Shown here: in pieces, positions 9,542-18,544 of the stretch | Layout of the letters: each line of letters starts with the position of its first letter | Numbering within the stretch: the stretch's first letter is position 1 | Origin: Alphaproteobacteria bacterium | GTDB lineage: Bacteria; Pseudomonadota; Alphaproteobacteria; UBA6615 | Reading direction: 5' to 3' | NCBI GenBank assembly: GCA_011087645.1 | Contig: JAALLF010000004.1 | Location: forward strand, 1-64,000 | Length of the DNA stretch: 64,000 bases | Notes under the pieces: model-generated | The model's database searches: none | What the model was told of the DNA's origin: nothing | Seen by the model: the letters and a program-made list of their open reading frames with translations, nothing else | Position numbers and translations under genes: made by a program

Positions 9542-10132
9542 ATGAACGCACGATTTACCTCTCTAAAACCCGGTCTCATAACGGCCGCCGCCGCGGTGAC
9601 TTTGGCGGCGTGCGCCGGCGGGGTAACGGTCTCGCGCGAGAATGTCGCGCAAAATTATTTACCGGAAGAGCTCTATATCGTCGGCACCGGCGAGAACCAG
9701 CTTAAAACGGTCATCGTCGGCGACCCCTTCGGTCAGCCGAAGGATACTTTCGAAGCGGCGGTGCTAACCAGTCTGGAGGGCCGCAACTTCGGGCCGCGCC
9801 TCAATCTGGCGACCGAGCCCAAGACCGAAGACGTTCGCAAGCGTCACGTGGTGCTGGCTTTCAACCCCACTGACATTGGTCAGGCCGATGACTTGTGTTC
9901 GGGTACGGCCGACACAGCGAAAGTCGCCGATACCGGTGGCAGCCTGACGGTTACGGCCGTCTACTGCTCAACCGATCAATACCTTACCCAGGCGACGGCC
10001 CGGTCTGGTGGTATATCAGGGACCGATAGCGAGCAATTCCGCCGCTTGATGACCCAATTGGCGATTGCGCTGTTCCCGGATGAAAATCCGCACCGGCAAC
10101 TCGACGAAAATACACCGATACCAACGCCTTAG
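9542..10132 (+). CDS. Putative lipoprotein, unknown function
   Basis: 196 residues. The N-terminus (FTSLKPGLITAAAAVTLAAC) is a type II signal peptide ending in lipobox LAAC, predicting lipidation of the Cys and membrane anchoring. The mature part is a mixed domain (EELYIVGTGENQLKTVIVGDPFG, RHVVLAFNPTD) that I cannot assign, although its spacing resembles small conserved envelope lipoproteins. Start ATG 9542 is chosen because TTGGAGGGA lies 9 bases upstream; the TTG six bases earlier would be too close. It stands alone between parE and a convergent hydrolase. Confidence 0.8.
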   Translation: MNARFTSLKPGLITAAAAVTLAACAGGVTVSRENVAQNYLPEELYIVGTGENQLKTVIVGDPFGQPKDTFEAAVLTSLEGRNFGPRLNLATEPKTEDVRKRHVVLAFNPTDIGQADDLCSGTADTAKVADTGGSLTVTAVYCSTDQYLTQATARSGGISGTDSEQFRRLMTQLAIALFPDENPHRQLDENTPIPTP

Positions 10133-10157
10133 TGGTTCAATCTTATCCGATACTGCT

Positions 10158-10850
10158 CTAGTCATAGAGGAGCCATTGGCGTAGCAGCGCGGTCATCGCC
10201 TGCGGCTGTTCCATGGTCGAGAGGTGCCCACATTCTTCGACCAGCGCCAATCGCGCGCCGGGGGTGGCCGCCGCCATTTCTTCATGTAAATCGACAGGCG
10301 TCAGGGCATCGTCGCGTCCGCAGGCGATCAAGGTCGGTAGATCGTAATTCGCCATTTGAGCCAGACTATCGGGGCGCGCCATAATAGCGTTTTGCTGCCG
10401 GTAGAAGGCGTCTGCCCCGATCCGCTCGGCCATTTCCTTAACGCGCGTGGTGAGCGCCTCGTCGTCTAGCCTGTGAGGGGCGATGAGCAGAGGTAGTAAG
10501 CGGTCTGTCACACCGCGAAACTTGCCAACATCGCTCATCGAAATGAGCAGACGCCGGCGTTTCGATTGTTCGGGCGTATCGGCGCGCGCTGACGTATCGA
10601 GCAGCGCCAGTTTTGTAACGCGTTCCGGCGCCCGACGCATGATGGCGTGACAGACATAGCCGCCCATGGAAAGGCCAGCCAGCGCGAAACGATCCGGGGC
10701 GTTGGCCAGCACTGCCGTGGCCATATCCTCAACCGTATCGCTTCGGCTCACATCGGCGACTTGGCAGTCGGCAATGTCGGCCAGATAGCGCGTCTGGTGG
10801 GCCCATAATTCGGCGTCGCAGAGTAGTCCCGGAACCACGACCAGGTTCAT
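10158..10850 (-). CDS. Alpha/beta hydrolase (serine hydrolase)
   Basis: 230 residues. The nucleophile elbow LAGLSMGGYV places the catalytic Ser near residue 75. The acid is the Asp in LIACGRDDALTP and the base the His in VEECGHLSTMEQP, so the triad is complete. N-terminal NLVVVPGLLCDAELW is typical of small-molecule esterases and hydrolases of the MhpC/BioH type. The substrate is unknown. ATG 10850 is preferred over a TTG at 10862. Convergent with the preceding lipoprotein. Confidence 0.88.
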   Translation of the reverse strand: MNLVVVPGLLCDAELWAHQTRYLADIADCQVADVSRSDTVEDMATAVLANAPDRFALAGLSMGGYVCHAIMRRAPERVTKLALLDTSARADTPEQSKRRRLLISMSDVGKFRGVTDRLLPLLIAPHRLDDEALTTRVKEMAERIGADAFYRQQNAIMARPDSLAQMANYDLPTLIACGRDDALTPVDLHEEMAAATPGARLALVEECGHLSTMEQPQAMTALLRQWLLYD

Positions 10851-11064
10851 TGTTTTTCTCAAATTTCGGCTCCAATGGATTGAAATATAAAATTAACCAT
10901 ATTAACAAATTATGTCCGTGCCCGGTTTCAGACCGTTCGTCGTTTGTGCCATAACTCGCATGAGACGTTTCGGTGGAAAATAAACACTGGACATTCAACG
11001 ATGCAGGGGCAATTTATGTGCGGTGCAGCATCGAGCCGCACCATTATTAAATTTGAAAGACCAC

Positions 11065-12495
11065 ATGACATTTGAAGACCTTGGACTAAGTCCTGACTTG
11101 CTGGCTGCTGTCACCGAAGCCGGCTACACCGAACCAACCCCCATACAGGCGCAAGCGATCCCCCACCTTCTGATGGGGCGCGACATATTAGGCATTGCGC
11201 AAACCGGCACTGGCAAAACCGCCGGTTTTACCCTGCCGATGATCGAAATACTCGCCGCCGGTCGTGCCCGGGCGCGGATGCCGCGGTCCCTGATTCTTGA
11301 GCCGACACGTGAACTCGCCGCCCAGGTGGCCGAGAATTTCGCGGTCTATGGGAAAAATCATAAGCTGTCGATGGCGTTGCTCATTGGCGGCGTCTCGTTC
11401 GTCGAACAGAACGAAAAGCTGGATCGCGGCGTCGACGTCTTGATCGCCACACCGGGCCGCCTGATCGACCAATTTGAACGCGGCAGAATTCTGCTGGCGG
11501 ATATCAAGATTTTGGTCGTCGATGAGGCCGACCGCATGCTCGATATGGGGTTCATCCCCGATGTCGAGAAAATCATGAAATTGCTGCCGCCGCTGCGCCA
11601 GACCGCGATGTTTTCCGCGACCATGCCGGGCGAAGTTAAACGGCTGACCGATTCCTACATGATGAACCCGCGCAAAGTGGAAGTCGCGCCGGCGGCCTCG
11701 GCGGCGGAGACGGTTATTCAACGGCTGATCAATGTTCGCGGCGGGTTTACCGAGAAACGCAAGGCGCTGCGCGATCTAATCGCCAGCGAGAATGTGCGCA
11801 ACGCCATCGTCTTTTGTAACCGAAAACGCGATGTGAAGGTTGTCGACCAGTCTCTGCGCCGACATGGCTTCAATGCGCAGGCGTTGCACGGTGATTTGCC
11901 GCAAGCCGTTCGCATGGCGACGTTGGAGAAATTCCGGGCTGGCGAGATTAGCATTCTGGTTGCTAGCGACGTCGCCGCGCGGGGCCTCGATATCGATGAT
12001 ATGAGCCATGTTTTCAATTTCGACGTACCGATGCACGCCGACGATTATATTCATCGCATCGGCCGCACTGGCCGCGCGGGTCGAGAAGGCCACGCCTTTA
12101 CGTTGGCGACGAGCGCCGACGATAAGTACGTTCAGCAGATAGAGAGACTGATCGGCGGTAAAATCGGCGCTGGCAACGTCGCCACGCAGTCTGAGCCGGC
12201 CGAACCGGCCGAGCCGGTTAGCGCCGTCGAAGTTGAAGAAAAAGCTGAAGTCGCGGCGGATGCAAAACCAAGCGGAGAGAAAAAAGCGCCGCGCCGACGT
12301 TCGTCGAGCCGCCGCAAATCGTCCGATAAATCTGAAACGAAGACCGAGACTGAGGCGCCGGTCGCGGTTGTGGGCGAAGTTAAGAAGCCGGCCGTGGAGA
12401 AAACAAGGCCGCGATCAGGTCAGCGCCAGCCCAAGCAAAAAGAACCGTCAGAACTCGGCATGGGTGATCACGTACCGGCGTTTCTGCAGCGTTAA
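11065..12495 (+). CDS. DEAD-box RNA helicase, RhlE-like
   Basis: 476 residues. All canonical motifs are present: Q-motif region (TFEDLGLSPDLLAAV..PTPIQAQAIP), Walker A AQTGTGKT, PTRELA, TPGRLID, DEAD in VVDEADRMLDMG, SAT (FSATMPGE), VASDVAARGLDI and HRIGRTGRAGREG. A low-complexity, Lys/Arg/Glu/Ala-rich tail (about residues 375-465, KKAPRRRSSSRRKSS) probably binds RNA. It unwinds RNA in ribosome assembly or mRNA turnover, often in the cold. ATG 11065 starts at the Q motif; an upstream in-frame GTG (11023) would add 14 unconvincing residues. Confidence 0.93.
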   Translation: MTFEDLGLSPDLLAAVTEAGYTEPTPIQAQAIPHLLMGRDILGIAQTGTGKTAGFTLPMIEILAAGRARARMPRSLILEPTRELAAQVAENFAVYGKNHKLSMALLIGGVSFVEQNEKLDRGVDVLIATPGRLIDQFERGRILLADIKILVVDEADRMLDMGFIPDVEKIMKLLPPLRQTAMFSATMPGEVKRLTDSYMMNPRKVEVAPAASAAETVIQRLINVRGGFTEKRKALRDLIASENVRNAIVFCNRKRDVKVVDQSLRRHGFNAQALHGDLPQAVRMATLEKFRAGEISILVASDVAARGLDIDDMSHVFNFDVPMHADDYIHRIGRTGRAGREGHAFTLATSADDKYVQQIERLIGGKIGAGNVATQSEPAEPAEPVSAVEVEEKAEVAADAKPSGEKKAPRRRSSSRRKSSDKSETKTETEAPVAVVGEVKKPAVEKTRPRSGQRQPKQKEPSELGMGDHVPAFLQR

Positions 12496-12538
12496 ATTAG
12501 CTGCTGCACGGCGCACCAACTGTCGTTAGTCTGACGCC

Positions 12539-12781
12539 ATGCAAACAATATTCGTACAGGTGAAATGTGAACTCGGCCGCGCCTACGACGTGGCCGACGC
12601 CGCGGCGTTGGAAGTCGAGCAGGTCTCCGAGGTCCATTCGACGTCGGGACAGTATGATCTACTGATGAAGTGCTATCTATCCGACGATGTGGATATTGGC
12701 CATTTCGTCACCAACAACATCCAAACCCTGGCCGGGGTCAAAGATACTTTTACGCTGATCGCGTTTAAAGCCTTTACCTAA
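12539..12781 (+). CDS. Stand-alone Lrp/AsnC ligand-binding (RAM) domain protein
   Basis: 80 residues consisting only of the RAM/ACT-like sensing domain of Lrp/AsnC regulators: QTIFVQVKCELGRAYDVAD, then the signature VSEVHSTSGQYDLLMKCYL and a C-terminal strand TFTLIAFKAF. No helix-turn-helix is present. Such lone RAM proteins form oligomers that bind small effectors, and some may partner full-length Lrp proteins. Its 3' end overlaps the convergent pentapeptide-repeat gene by 8 bases. Confidence 0.85.
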   Translation: MQTIFVQVKCELGRAYDVADAAALEVEQVSEVHSTSGQYDLLMKCYLSDDVDIGHFVTNNIQTLAGVKDTFTLIAFKAFT

Positions 12782-14129
12782 CCGCCGCCGCGGTCTCATC
12801 GACATATTCGTCGTCGGCGTCGTCTTTGGCGTCCGGTAGGGTGTCGCGGGTATTCTCCATACTGGTCTCTTGCAGATTGGCGCCATCGAGGATGGTTCCC
12901 GCCAATATAGCGTCGTCCAGCACGGCTTCTTTGAGATTGGCGTTGGTCAGATTGGCATCGGCTAAATTAGCGCCGTTCAGACGCGCATTGCCAAGATCCG
13001 CGCCAACCAGATTGGCGCCCGTTAGATCGGCACCCGACAAATTGGCCGGCCATAAACGCCCGCCACTCTTTTCGCGAGCCTCCTTCAAGAAAATTGCGAT
13101 TAAACGCGCTTCCGTCAAATTCGCGCCGCGCAGATCCGCGCGTTCCAGGGTCGCGCCTTGCAGGTTGGCTTTCGTTAGATCGGCCCCGACCAATAATATT
13201 TCAGTCATATCGGTCATGATGAAGCTGCTGCCGCGCAGATTGGCTCCACTCATTTTGGTGTTTTTCAACACCGCGCCATTGAGCTCCATGCCTGGCAGAT
13301 CGATGCGTTCGAGATCGGCTTTTGTCAGATCAGCCCGTTCACCCGACTGTCCGTCGCCGTCGATCCATTCGAAGTGACGTTTCAGAATATCCTGAATATT
13401 TTTGGGAAAGTCGCTTGCCGGCCGTGAGATATTCGCGCCTTCCAGTTTTGCATTGGCGAGATCGACTCCTTCCAGAATCGCGTCCTCGAGATTGGCGCCG
13501 GATAAATCGGTTTCGCTCAAAATGACGTCGGTCAGATTGGCGCCGACCAGGCTGACCCCGGTGAGATTTGCCTTGGACAGGTTGGCGCCGCGCAGATTGA
13601 CGCCATCCATGTCCGCATTATGGAGTTGTCCCGAGGTTAGATTAGCGCCGGTCATGTTCGCGCCGCGCATACTGCTCGCGAGCATCGAGGCGCCGGAAAG
13701 GTCGGCGCCCGAAACATTCGCATTATCCAAATTGGCATAGTCGAGTATGGTTTTGTCGGTGCCGTTATTTTTGGCATCGGCGCCAAGCATCAAGGCGCCG
13801 CCGCGCAGATCGGTCCCCACGAGACTGGCATTCTGTAATTTTACGTCGCGCAAGTGGGCGCCCCGCATATCGGCGTCGTCGAAATTCGCGCCGCTTAAAT
13901 CAGCGCCATTCAGCATCACGGAAAATAAGTCGGCGGCGACGAAATTCGCGTGGCGCATCGAGCATTCGGAGAAATTGCTGCCGGCCATTTTTGCCTTGCT
14001 CAACATCATATTGTCGAAGTTGAAGCGGCGCAGGTCCTTCAGCGACAGGTCCGCACGGCTGCCACCGGCCCGCTGATTTAGCCACAGCAGGTGTTTTTTA
14101 AGAATGTCGGCGACTTCTGGCTGGTCCAT
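12774..14129 (-). CDS. Large pentapeptide-repeat protein
   Basis: 451 residues built mostly of A(D/N)LXX-type pentapeptide repeats in two blocks (about residues 40-240 and 265-430), which fold as right-handed quadrilateral beta-helices. Between them lies a short segment (FPKNIQDILKRHFEWIDGDGQ) that duplicates the N-terminal start (ADILKKHLLWLNQ), so the protein is a duplication of linker plus repeat block. The C-terminus is acidic (DAKDDADDEYVDE). Functions of such proteins range from DNA mimicry to protein scaffolding, and none can be assigned here. ATG 14129 was chosen over a TTG at 14141; neither has a strong ribosome site. Confidence 0.85.
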   Translation of the reverse strand: MDQPEVADILKKHLLWLNQRAGGSRADLSLKDLRRFNFDNMMLSKAKMAGSNFSECSMRHANFVAADLFSVMLNGADLSGANFDDADMRGAHLRDVKLQNASLVGTDLRGGALMLGADAKNNGTDKTILDYANLDNANVSGADLSGASMLASSMRGANMTGANLTSGQLHNADMDGVNLRGANLSKANLTGVSLVGANLTDVILSETDLSGANLEDAILEGVDLANAKLEGANISRPASDFPKNIQDILKRHFEWIDGDGQSGERADLTKADLERIDLPGMELNGAVLKNTKMSGANLRGSSFIMTDMTEILLVGADLTKANLQGATLERADLRGANLTEARLIAIFLKEAREKSGGRLWPANLSGADLTGANLVGADLGNARLNGANLADANLTNANLKEAVLDDAILAGTILDGANLQETSMENTRDTLPDAKDDADDEYVDETAAAVR

Positions 14130-14264
14130 TGAAAAACGCAAGTCCGCTGATGCTTGGCCTATTCAAGCAAACGTAGGGCCAAACCGTTAACGGTATGTGT
14201 GCGTTCAGCCGGTTTGTTGCGCCATTCGGTTCATCAGGCGTTAACAAACCATTTTCGCAGTTAT

Positions 14265-14642
14265 CTAAGGCTGTTCGTCGAGGACGCGCTTGGCGATGCG
14301 GAAAACCTCCATGCCCATGGGCACCCCGCAATAGACCGAAATCTGCAGCAAGATTTCCTTGGCTTCGTCCTTGGAAATGCCGTTGCGCAGGGCGCCGCGG
14401 AAATGGGTTTCGAACTCGGTCAGGCGGCCGAGGCCGGCCAGCATGCCGAGATTTAGAATGCTGCGCTCACGGCGTTCCAAGACGCCGCGCGCCCAGGTGC
14501 CGCCCCAGCCCAGTTCGGTGACGATCTGCTCCTGAAATTCGCGGTTGAAATCATCCACATTCTCGAATGCCCGCTCGACATATTCAGCGCCCAGCACTTC
14601 CTTGCGAACCGCCAGGCCCTTTTCGAATCGTTCGTTATCCAT
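14265..14642 (-). CDS. Carboxymuconolactone decarboxylase (CMD) family protein
   Basis: 125 residues, matching PcaC-like CMD proteins in length. The core GVLERRERSILNLGMLAGLGR and the C-terminal EILLQISVYCGVPMGMEVFRIAKR are characteristic. PcaC decarboxylates gamma-carboxymuconolactone in the protocatechuate branch, but many homologues act on other substrates. The AhpD-type CxxC redox motif is absent, favouring PcaC-type chemistry. It is followed on the same strand, about 30 bases upstream, by the hydroquinone reductase gene and a VOC gene, so an aromatic-compound role is plausible. Confidence 0.85.
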   Translation of the reverse strand: MDNERFEKGLAVRKEVLGAEYVERAFENVDDFNREFQEQIVTELGWGGTWARGVLERRERSILNLGMLAGLGRLTEFETHFRGALRNGISKDEAKEILLQISVYCGVPMGMEVFRIAKRVLDEQP

Positions 14643-14670
14643 ACCCCTGCCCTGCTTTTTTGTTAGCGAA

Positions 14671-15675
14671 TTAGAACCGGTTGCGGTCGTGCGGTTTCCG
14701 GTAAAACGCTTCGATATTGGCCGGCCCTAGGGGCACGATGCCGTTCGGATTGACCCGTTCGATACCGTAGTAGTTTCGCTTGGCGTAGTCGAAGCTGAAG
14801 GTCTCGGCGATGCCGGGCACCTGATAGAGCTCGCGCGTGTAGTTGGTCAGGTTGGGATAGTCGCTCAAGCGCCGCAAATTACATTTAAACGCGCCGACAT
14901 AACACGCGTCGAAACGGATCAATGTGGGGAACAGCCGCCAATCGGCCTCGGTCAACTGCGCGCCGACCAAATAACGTTGGCTGCCCAACCGCACCTCGAG
15001 TTCGTCGAGGGTCTGGAACAGGGCGGTCACCGATGTCTCGTAGGCCTCCTGCGAGGTGGCGAAACCGCAGCGATAGACGCCGTTATTGACGGTGCGATAG
15101 ATCACGTCGTTGATGGCGTCGATTTCGCCGCGCAGTGGCTCGGGATAGTAATCCTCGCCGGCATTGGTGTGGGCGTCGAAGGCGGTATTGAACATGCGAA
15201 TGATTTCGGAAGATTCGTTGTTGATGACCCGTTCGGTTTGCTTGTCCCACAGGGTCGGCACCGTGACCTTGCCGGTATAGTCGCCTTGGGAGGCGGAATA
15301 AGCCTCGTGCAGATGCCCGAAACCGTTGACCGTGTCGGGGATGCAATCGGGAAATTCAGGATCTTCGCGGTAGGTCCAGCCGCCGGCGTGGCGGCCGGGC
15401 AGCGCGAAGGAAACCGAGATCGCGTTATCGAGTTTCTTCAGAGTGCGGAAAATCAGCGCCCGATGGGCCCAGGGGCAGGTATGGGCCAGATAGAGGTGGT
15501 AGCGCCCGGGCTCGGCCTGGTATCCCCCCTCGCCGGTCGGGCCCGCGCTGCCGTCCGCCGTCACCCAGTTACGGAACTGGCTTTCCGTGCGCTGAAAATT
15601 GCCGTCCTTGGCGGTTTCGCGGGTGAGATGGGCATTATCGCCCTCGTGCCACGTCCCCTCGATGAGCATGCCCAT
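14671..15675 (-). CDS. Glutathionyl-hydroquinone reductase (Xi/omega-type GST)
   Basis: 334 residues, the normal length of the ECM4/YqjG/PcpF family. The catalytic Cys is C67 in HTCPWAHRALIF, and the C-terminal GST domain contains the family motif FPTLIRFDACYVGAFKCN. These enzymes remove glutathione from glutathionyl-hydroquinones, rescuing products of quinone-GSH addition during aromatic degradation. The start (ATG 15675, MGMLIEG) has AAGGGA about ten bases upstream. Probably co-transcribed with the CMD gene after it and the VOC gene before it. Confidence 0.9.
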   Translation of the reverse strand: MGMLIEGTWHEGDNAHLTRETAKDGNFQRTESQFRNWVTADGSAGPTGEGGYQAEPGRYHLYLAHTCPWAHRALIFRTLKKLDNAISVSFALPGRHAGGWTYREDPEFPDCIPDTVNGFGHLHEAYSASQGDYTGKVTVPTLWDKQTERVINNESSEIIRMFNTAFDAHTNAGEDYYPEPLRGEIDAINDVIYRTVNNGVYRCGFATSQEAYETSVTALFQTLDELEVRLGSQRYLVGAQLTEADWRLFPTLIRFDACYVGAFKCNLRRLSDYPNLTNYTRELYQVPGIAETFSFDYAKRNYYGIERVNPNGIVPLGPANIEAFYRKPHDRNRF

Positions 15676-15694
15676 TATAAACTGTCCCTTATTG

Positions 15695-16285
15695 CTATTT
15701 ATCGTTCGCTGACATCAGCTTGGCGTTCTCACCTTCACGGGGATGAAGGAGTACGGCTTCCGCCTCGCCAGCCTTGTGCCGTTCGACGATCTCTTCGAAA
15801 TCGAAAGTGTGACCAATTGGGTTGCGGTTAAAGACACCGGTCGCAAACCATTCGTTGAGGGCCTCGACGGACGGAAAATTATCGACTTGGATTTCGACCG
15901 CATTTTCGTCCGGGTCGCGATAGTACATCGATGTCGTCGGGCCATGATTGATGGTCCGCGCCGGCATCACGCCTGCCCCCTTAAGCCGCTCATACTGATG
16001 CACCATGTCGCCCAGCGTGTCGTAGGAATAGGCGAAATGGGCCATGCCGATGGTGTTCGGCTCGCGATCCTTGTAATCGGGCGTTTCGATGATGGCGATG
16101 CGGTGATGCTCGTCATCGTAGGTCAGGAAGGCTAGTCCCTGGGAGGCGCCTGTCACGCTGGCGCCGAGGAAGTGGCAGTACCAGTCGACCATCTCCTGGA
16201 ATTTCTTGGTGTAGAGCACGATATGGGCGAACCTGGCCGGTGATACGACATCGGTCGGTTCGGGAACCCGCATGGGGACGTCCAT
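15695..16285 (-). CDS. VOC-superfamily protein, extradiol-dioxygenase-like
   Basis: 196 residues. Two beta-alpha-beta-beta-beta modules are visible. The metal ligands expected for this fold are present: His in FAHIVLYT (near residue 20), His in GMAHFAYSYD (near 85) and Glu in DENAVEIQVDNF (near 132). This H-H-E triad is that of type I extradiol dioxygenases and glyoxalases. The length is shorter than classical two-domain catechol dioxygenases. ATG 16285 is preceded by GGAGGA. Context with CMD, GS-HQR, acyl-CoA dehydrogenase and FAH genes supports a role in ring cleavage or detoxification. Confidence 0.82.
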   Translation of the reverse strand: MDVPMRVPEPTDVVSPARFAHIVLYTKKFQEMVDWYCHFLGASVTGASQGLAFLTYDDEHHRIAIIETPDYKDREPNTIGMAHFAYSYDTLGDMVHQYERLKGAGVMPARTINHGPTTSMYYRDPDENAVEIQVDNFPSVEALNEWFATGVFNRNPIGHTFDFEEIVERHKAGEAEAVLLHPREGENAKLMSANDK

Positions 16286-16463
16286 TTGATTTCCTCCGTC
16301 TCGAAGATGGTCTTGATATGGCGCCCCATCATAGCAAGTCCAGGGGCCATCGGCAGCCCTTACCGCCGATCTTTGTGGGTAGCGCCGGTCGAGGGACCAT
16401 TGGTCGGGCCGACCAATGCCGATATAACAGATTTTCCGGTAAACCGGTTCCTTGAGAAGAATC

Positions 16464-17624
16464 ATGGCTCTCGATCAAGACACTCTGGATTTGCTGCTCA
16501 CCACCGTCCATCGGTTTGTGCGCGAGCGGCTGGTGCCCAACGAGGCCGAGGTCTCGGAAAACGATGCGGTGCCGCCGGAAATCGTCGCCGAAATGCGCGA
16601 GCTCGGCCTGTTCGGTCTGTCGATCCCCACAGAATTCGGCGGATTGGGGTTGAGCATGGTCGAGGAAGTCCGGGTGGTGCAGGAATTGGGCTGGACCTCG
16701 CCGGCGTTCCGCTCGGTGTTCGGCACCAATGTGGGCATCGGATCGCAAGGCATCGTGATCGATGGCACCGATGCCCAGAAGGCCTATTATCTGCCCAAGC
16801 TCGCCAGCGGCGAGCTGATCGCGTCCTTCGCCCTTACCGAGCCCGAAGCCGGCTCCGACGCCGGGTCGTTGCGCACCTCGGCGCGTCTCGACGGCGATCA
16901 TTATGTGCTCAACGGCACCAAGCGGTTCATCACTAACGCGCCCCATGCCGGCATTTTCACGCTGATGGCGCGCACCAATGCCGACGAGCCGGGCGCGCGC
17001 GGCATCTCGGCCTTCATCGTCGAGCGCGACGCGGCGGGGCTATCGGTCGGCAAGTGGGACAAGAAGATGGGACAACAGGGCGCCCATACCGCCGATGTGG
17101 TACTCGAAAATTGCCGGGTGCCGGCCGCCGCGATTATCGGCGGGGTGCCGGATATGGGTTTTAAGACGGCGATGAAAGTCCTCGACCGCGGCCGTTTGCA
17201 TTTGAGCGCCGTGGCGGTGGGCATGGCCGAGCGGCTGATCGACGAATGTGTGCGCTATGCCAGCGAGCGCCGCCAATTCGGCAAGGCCATTGGCGAATTC
17301 CAACTGGTCCAGGCGATGCTGGCCGACAGCCGCACCGAGGCCTATGCCGGGCGCACCATGGTGATGGACGCCGCCACCCGCTTTGATGCCGGCGAGGCCA
17401 TCGCCACCGAAGCGGCGTGCTGCAAGCTGTATTGCTCGGAAATGGTCGGCCGGGTCGCCGACCGGGCGGTGCAGATATTCGGCGGCGCCGGCTATATGGC
17501 GGAATATCCCATCGAGCGGTTTTACCGCGATGTGCGCCTGCTGCGGATTTATGAGGGCACCTCGCAGATCCAGCAATTGGTCATCGCCCGCAATATGCTG
17601 CGCGATGCCCAATCAAAAAATTAG
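16464..17624 (+). CDS. Acyl-CoA dehydrogenase
   Basis: 386 residues, full length. N-terminal helical domain, FAD-binding ASFALTEPEAGSDAGSLRT (about 118-136), middle beta domain with KRFITNAPHAG, and C-terminal domain with RRQFGKAIGEFQ. RIYEGTSQIQQLVIARN holds the Glu expected as catalytic base. It oxidises acyl-CoA to trans-2-enoyl-CoA, passing electrons to ETF. Chain or branch specificity is not evident. ATG 16464 follows GAGAAG; the TTG at 16452 is less likely. Divergent from the VOC gene and followed 29 bases later by an FAH-family gene. Confidence 0.93.
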   Translation: MALDQDTLDLLLTTVHRFVRERLVPNEAEVSENDAVPPEIVAEMRELGLFGLSIPTEFGGLGLSMVEEVRVVQELGWTSPAFRSVFGTNVGIGSQGIVIDGTDAQKAYYLPKLASGELIASFALTEPEAGSDAGSLRTSARLDGDHYVLNGTKRFITNAPHAGIFTLMARTNADEPGARGISAFIVERDAAGLSVGKWDKKMGQQGAHTADVVLENCRVPAAAIIGGVPDMGFKTAMKVLDRGRLHLSAVAVGMAERLIDECVRYASERRQFGKAIGEFQLVQAMLADSRTEAYAGRTMVMDAATRFDAGEAIATEAACCKLYCSEMVGRVADRAVQIFGGAGYMAEYPIERFYRDVRLLRIYEGTSQIQQLVIARNMLRDAQSKN

Positions 17625-17653
17625 AAACGACATTAGGGTAGGCAAGTAAGAAG

Positions 17654-18532
17654 ATGAAATATATCAGTTTTCATTATGTGAACCGCGACACTTGGGGAAC
17701 CTATGGCCCGGATGGCGGGGTGATCGATCTGGGCGCCGAGTTCATCAATACGATTCCCACCCTGCGGGATTTTTTAAGCGCCGATGACGCCCTGAAGACC
17801 AAGGTCACCGAATATCTCAACACCGGGTTCGGCGGCGGTGGCGGCAAGACGTCCGATTTTCCTTTGGCCGATGTCACCATGCTGCCGCCAATCACCAATC
17901 CGGGTAAAATCATCTGCGTCGGTCTGAATTACCGCAAGCACGCGCAAGAAACCGGTAACGCCATCCCGTCATACCCGGTGCTGTTCCCGCGTTGGCCGGA
18001 AAGCCATGTGGGCGACGGGCAGCCGATGATCGCGCCGCGGGAATCCGAACGCTTCGATTACGAGGGCGAACTGGCCGTCATCATCGGCAAACAAGGGCGT
18101 CGCATCGCCGAAAGCGACGCGATGGACTATGTCGCCGGTTATAGCTGCTACAATGAGGGCTCGATCCGCGACTGGCAGCGTCATGCCTCGACATATCTGG
18201 CGGGCAAAAACTTCTTCCATTCCGGCGCGTTTGGTCCCTGCATGGTCACCGCCGATGAAATTGCCGATCCGGCGGCCCTGACGCTGGAGACCCGCCTCAA
18301 CGGCGAAGTTGTGCAGCACGAGGGGGTCGACGATCTGATCTTCAACGTACCGCAACTCATCGCCTATATCTCGACCTATACCGAATTCTATCCGGGCGAC
18401 GTTATCGTCACCGGCACGCCGAGCGGCGTCGGCCATGTCCGCCAGCCGCCGCTATGGATGAAGGCCGGCGATACGGTAGAGGTCGAAATCTCCCAGATTG
18501 GTATTCTGCGCAACCCGATCGAGGCCGACTAA
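17654..18532 (+). CDS. Fumarylacetoacetate hydrolase (FAH) family protein
   Basis: 292 residues. The family core is visible from ICVGLNYRKHAQETG (about 93-107). The metal-binding acidic residues lie in FDYEGELAVIIGKQG, and FFHSGAFGPCMVT and VIVTGTPSGVGHVRQPP complete the fold. Members hydrolyse or decarboxylate acylpyruvates, or hydrate 2-oxo-pentenoates, in aromatic meta-cleavage pathways, using Mg or Mn. The N-terminal 70 residues are extra relative to minimal FAH domains, as in many ureidoglycolate-lyase-like members. Same strand as, and close to, the acyl-CoA dehydrogenase. Confidence 0.9.
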   Translation: MKYISFHYVNRDTWGTYGPDGGVIDLGAEFINTIPTLRDFLSADDALKTKVTEYLNTGFGGGGGKTSDFPLADVTMLPPITNPGKIICVGLNYRKHAQETGNAIPSYPVLFPRWPESHVGDGQPMIAPRESERFDYEGELAVIIGKQGRRIAESDAMDYVAGYSCYNEGSIRDWQRHASTYLAGKNFFHSGAFGPCMVTADEIADPAALTLETRLNGEVVQHEGVDDLIFNVPQLIAYISTYTEFYPGDVIVTGTPSGVGHVRQPPLWMKAGDTVEVEISQIGILRNPIEAD

Positions 18533-18544
18533 AGTAGCGGCCGC

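Noticed and set aside
15673..15690. AAACTGTCCC near the GST start as another mobile-element end
   Set aside because: Single short match without a partner; likely chance and part of the leader.
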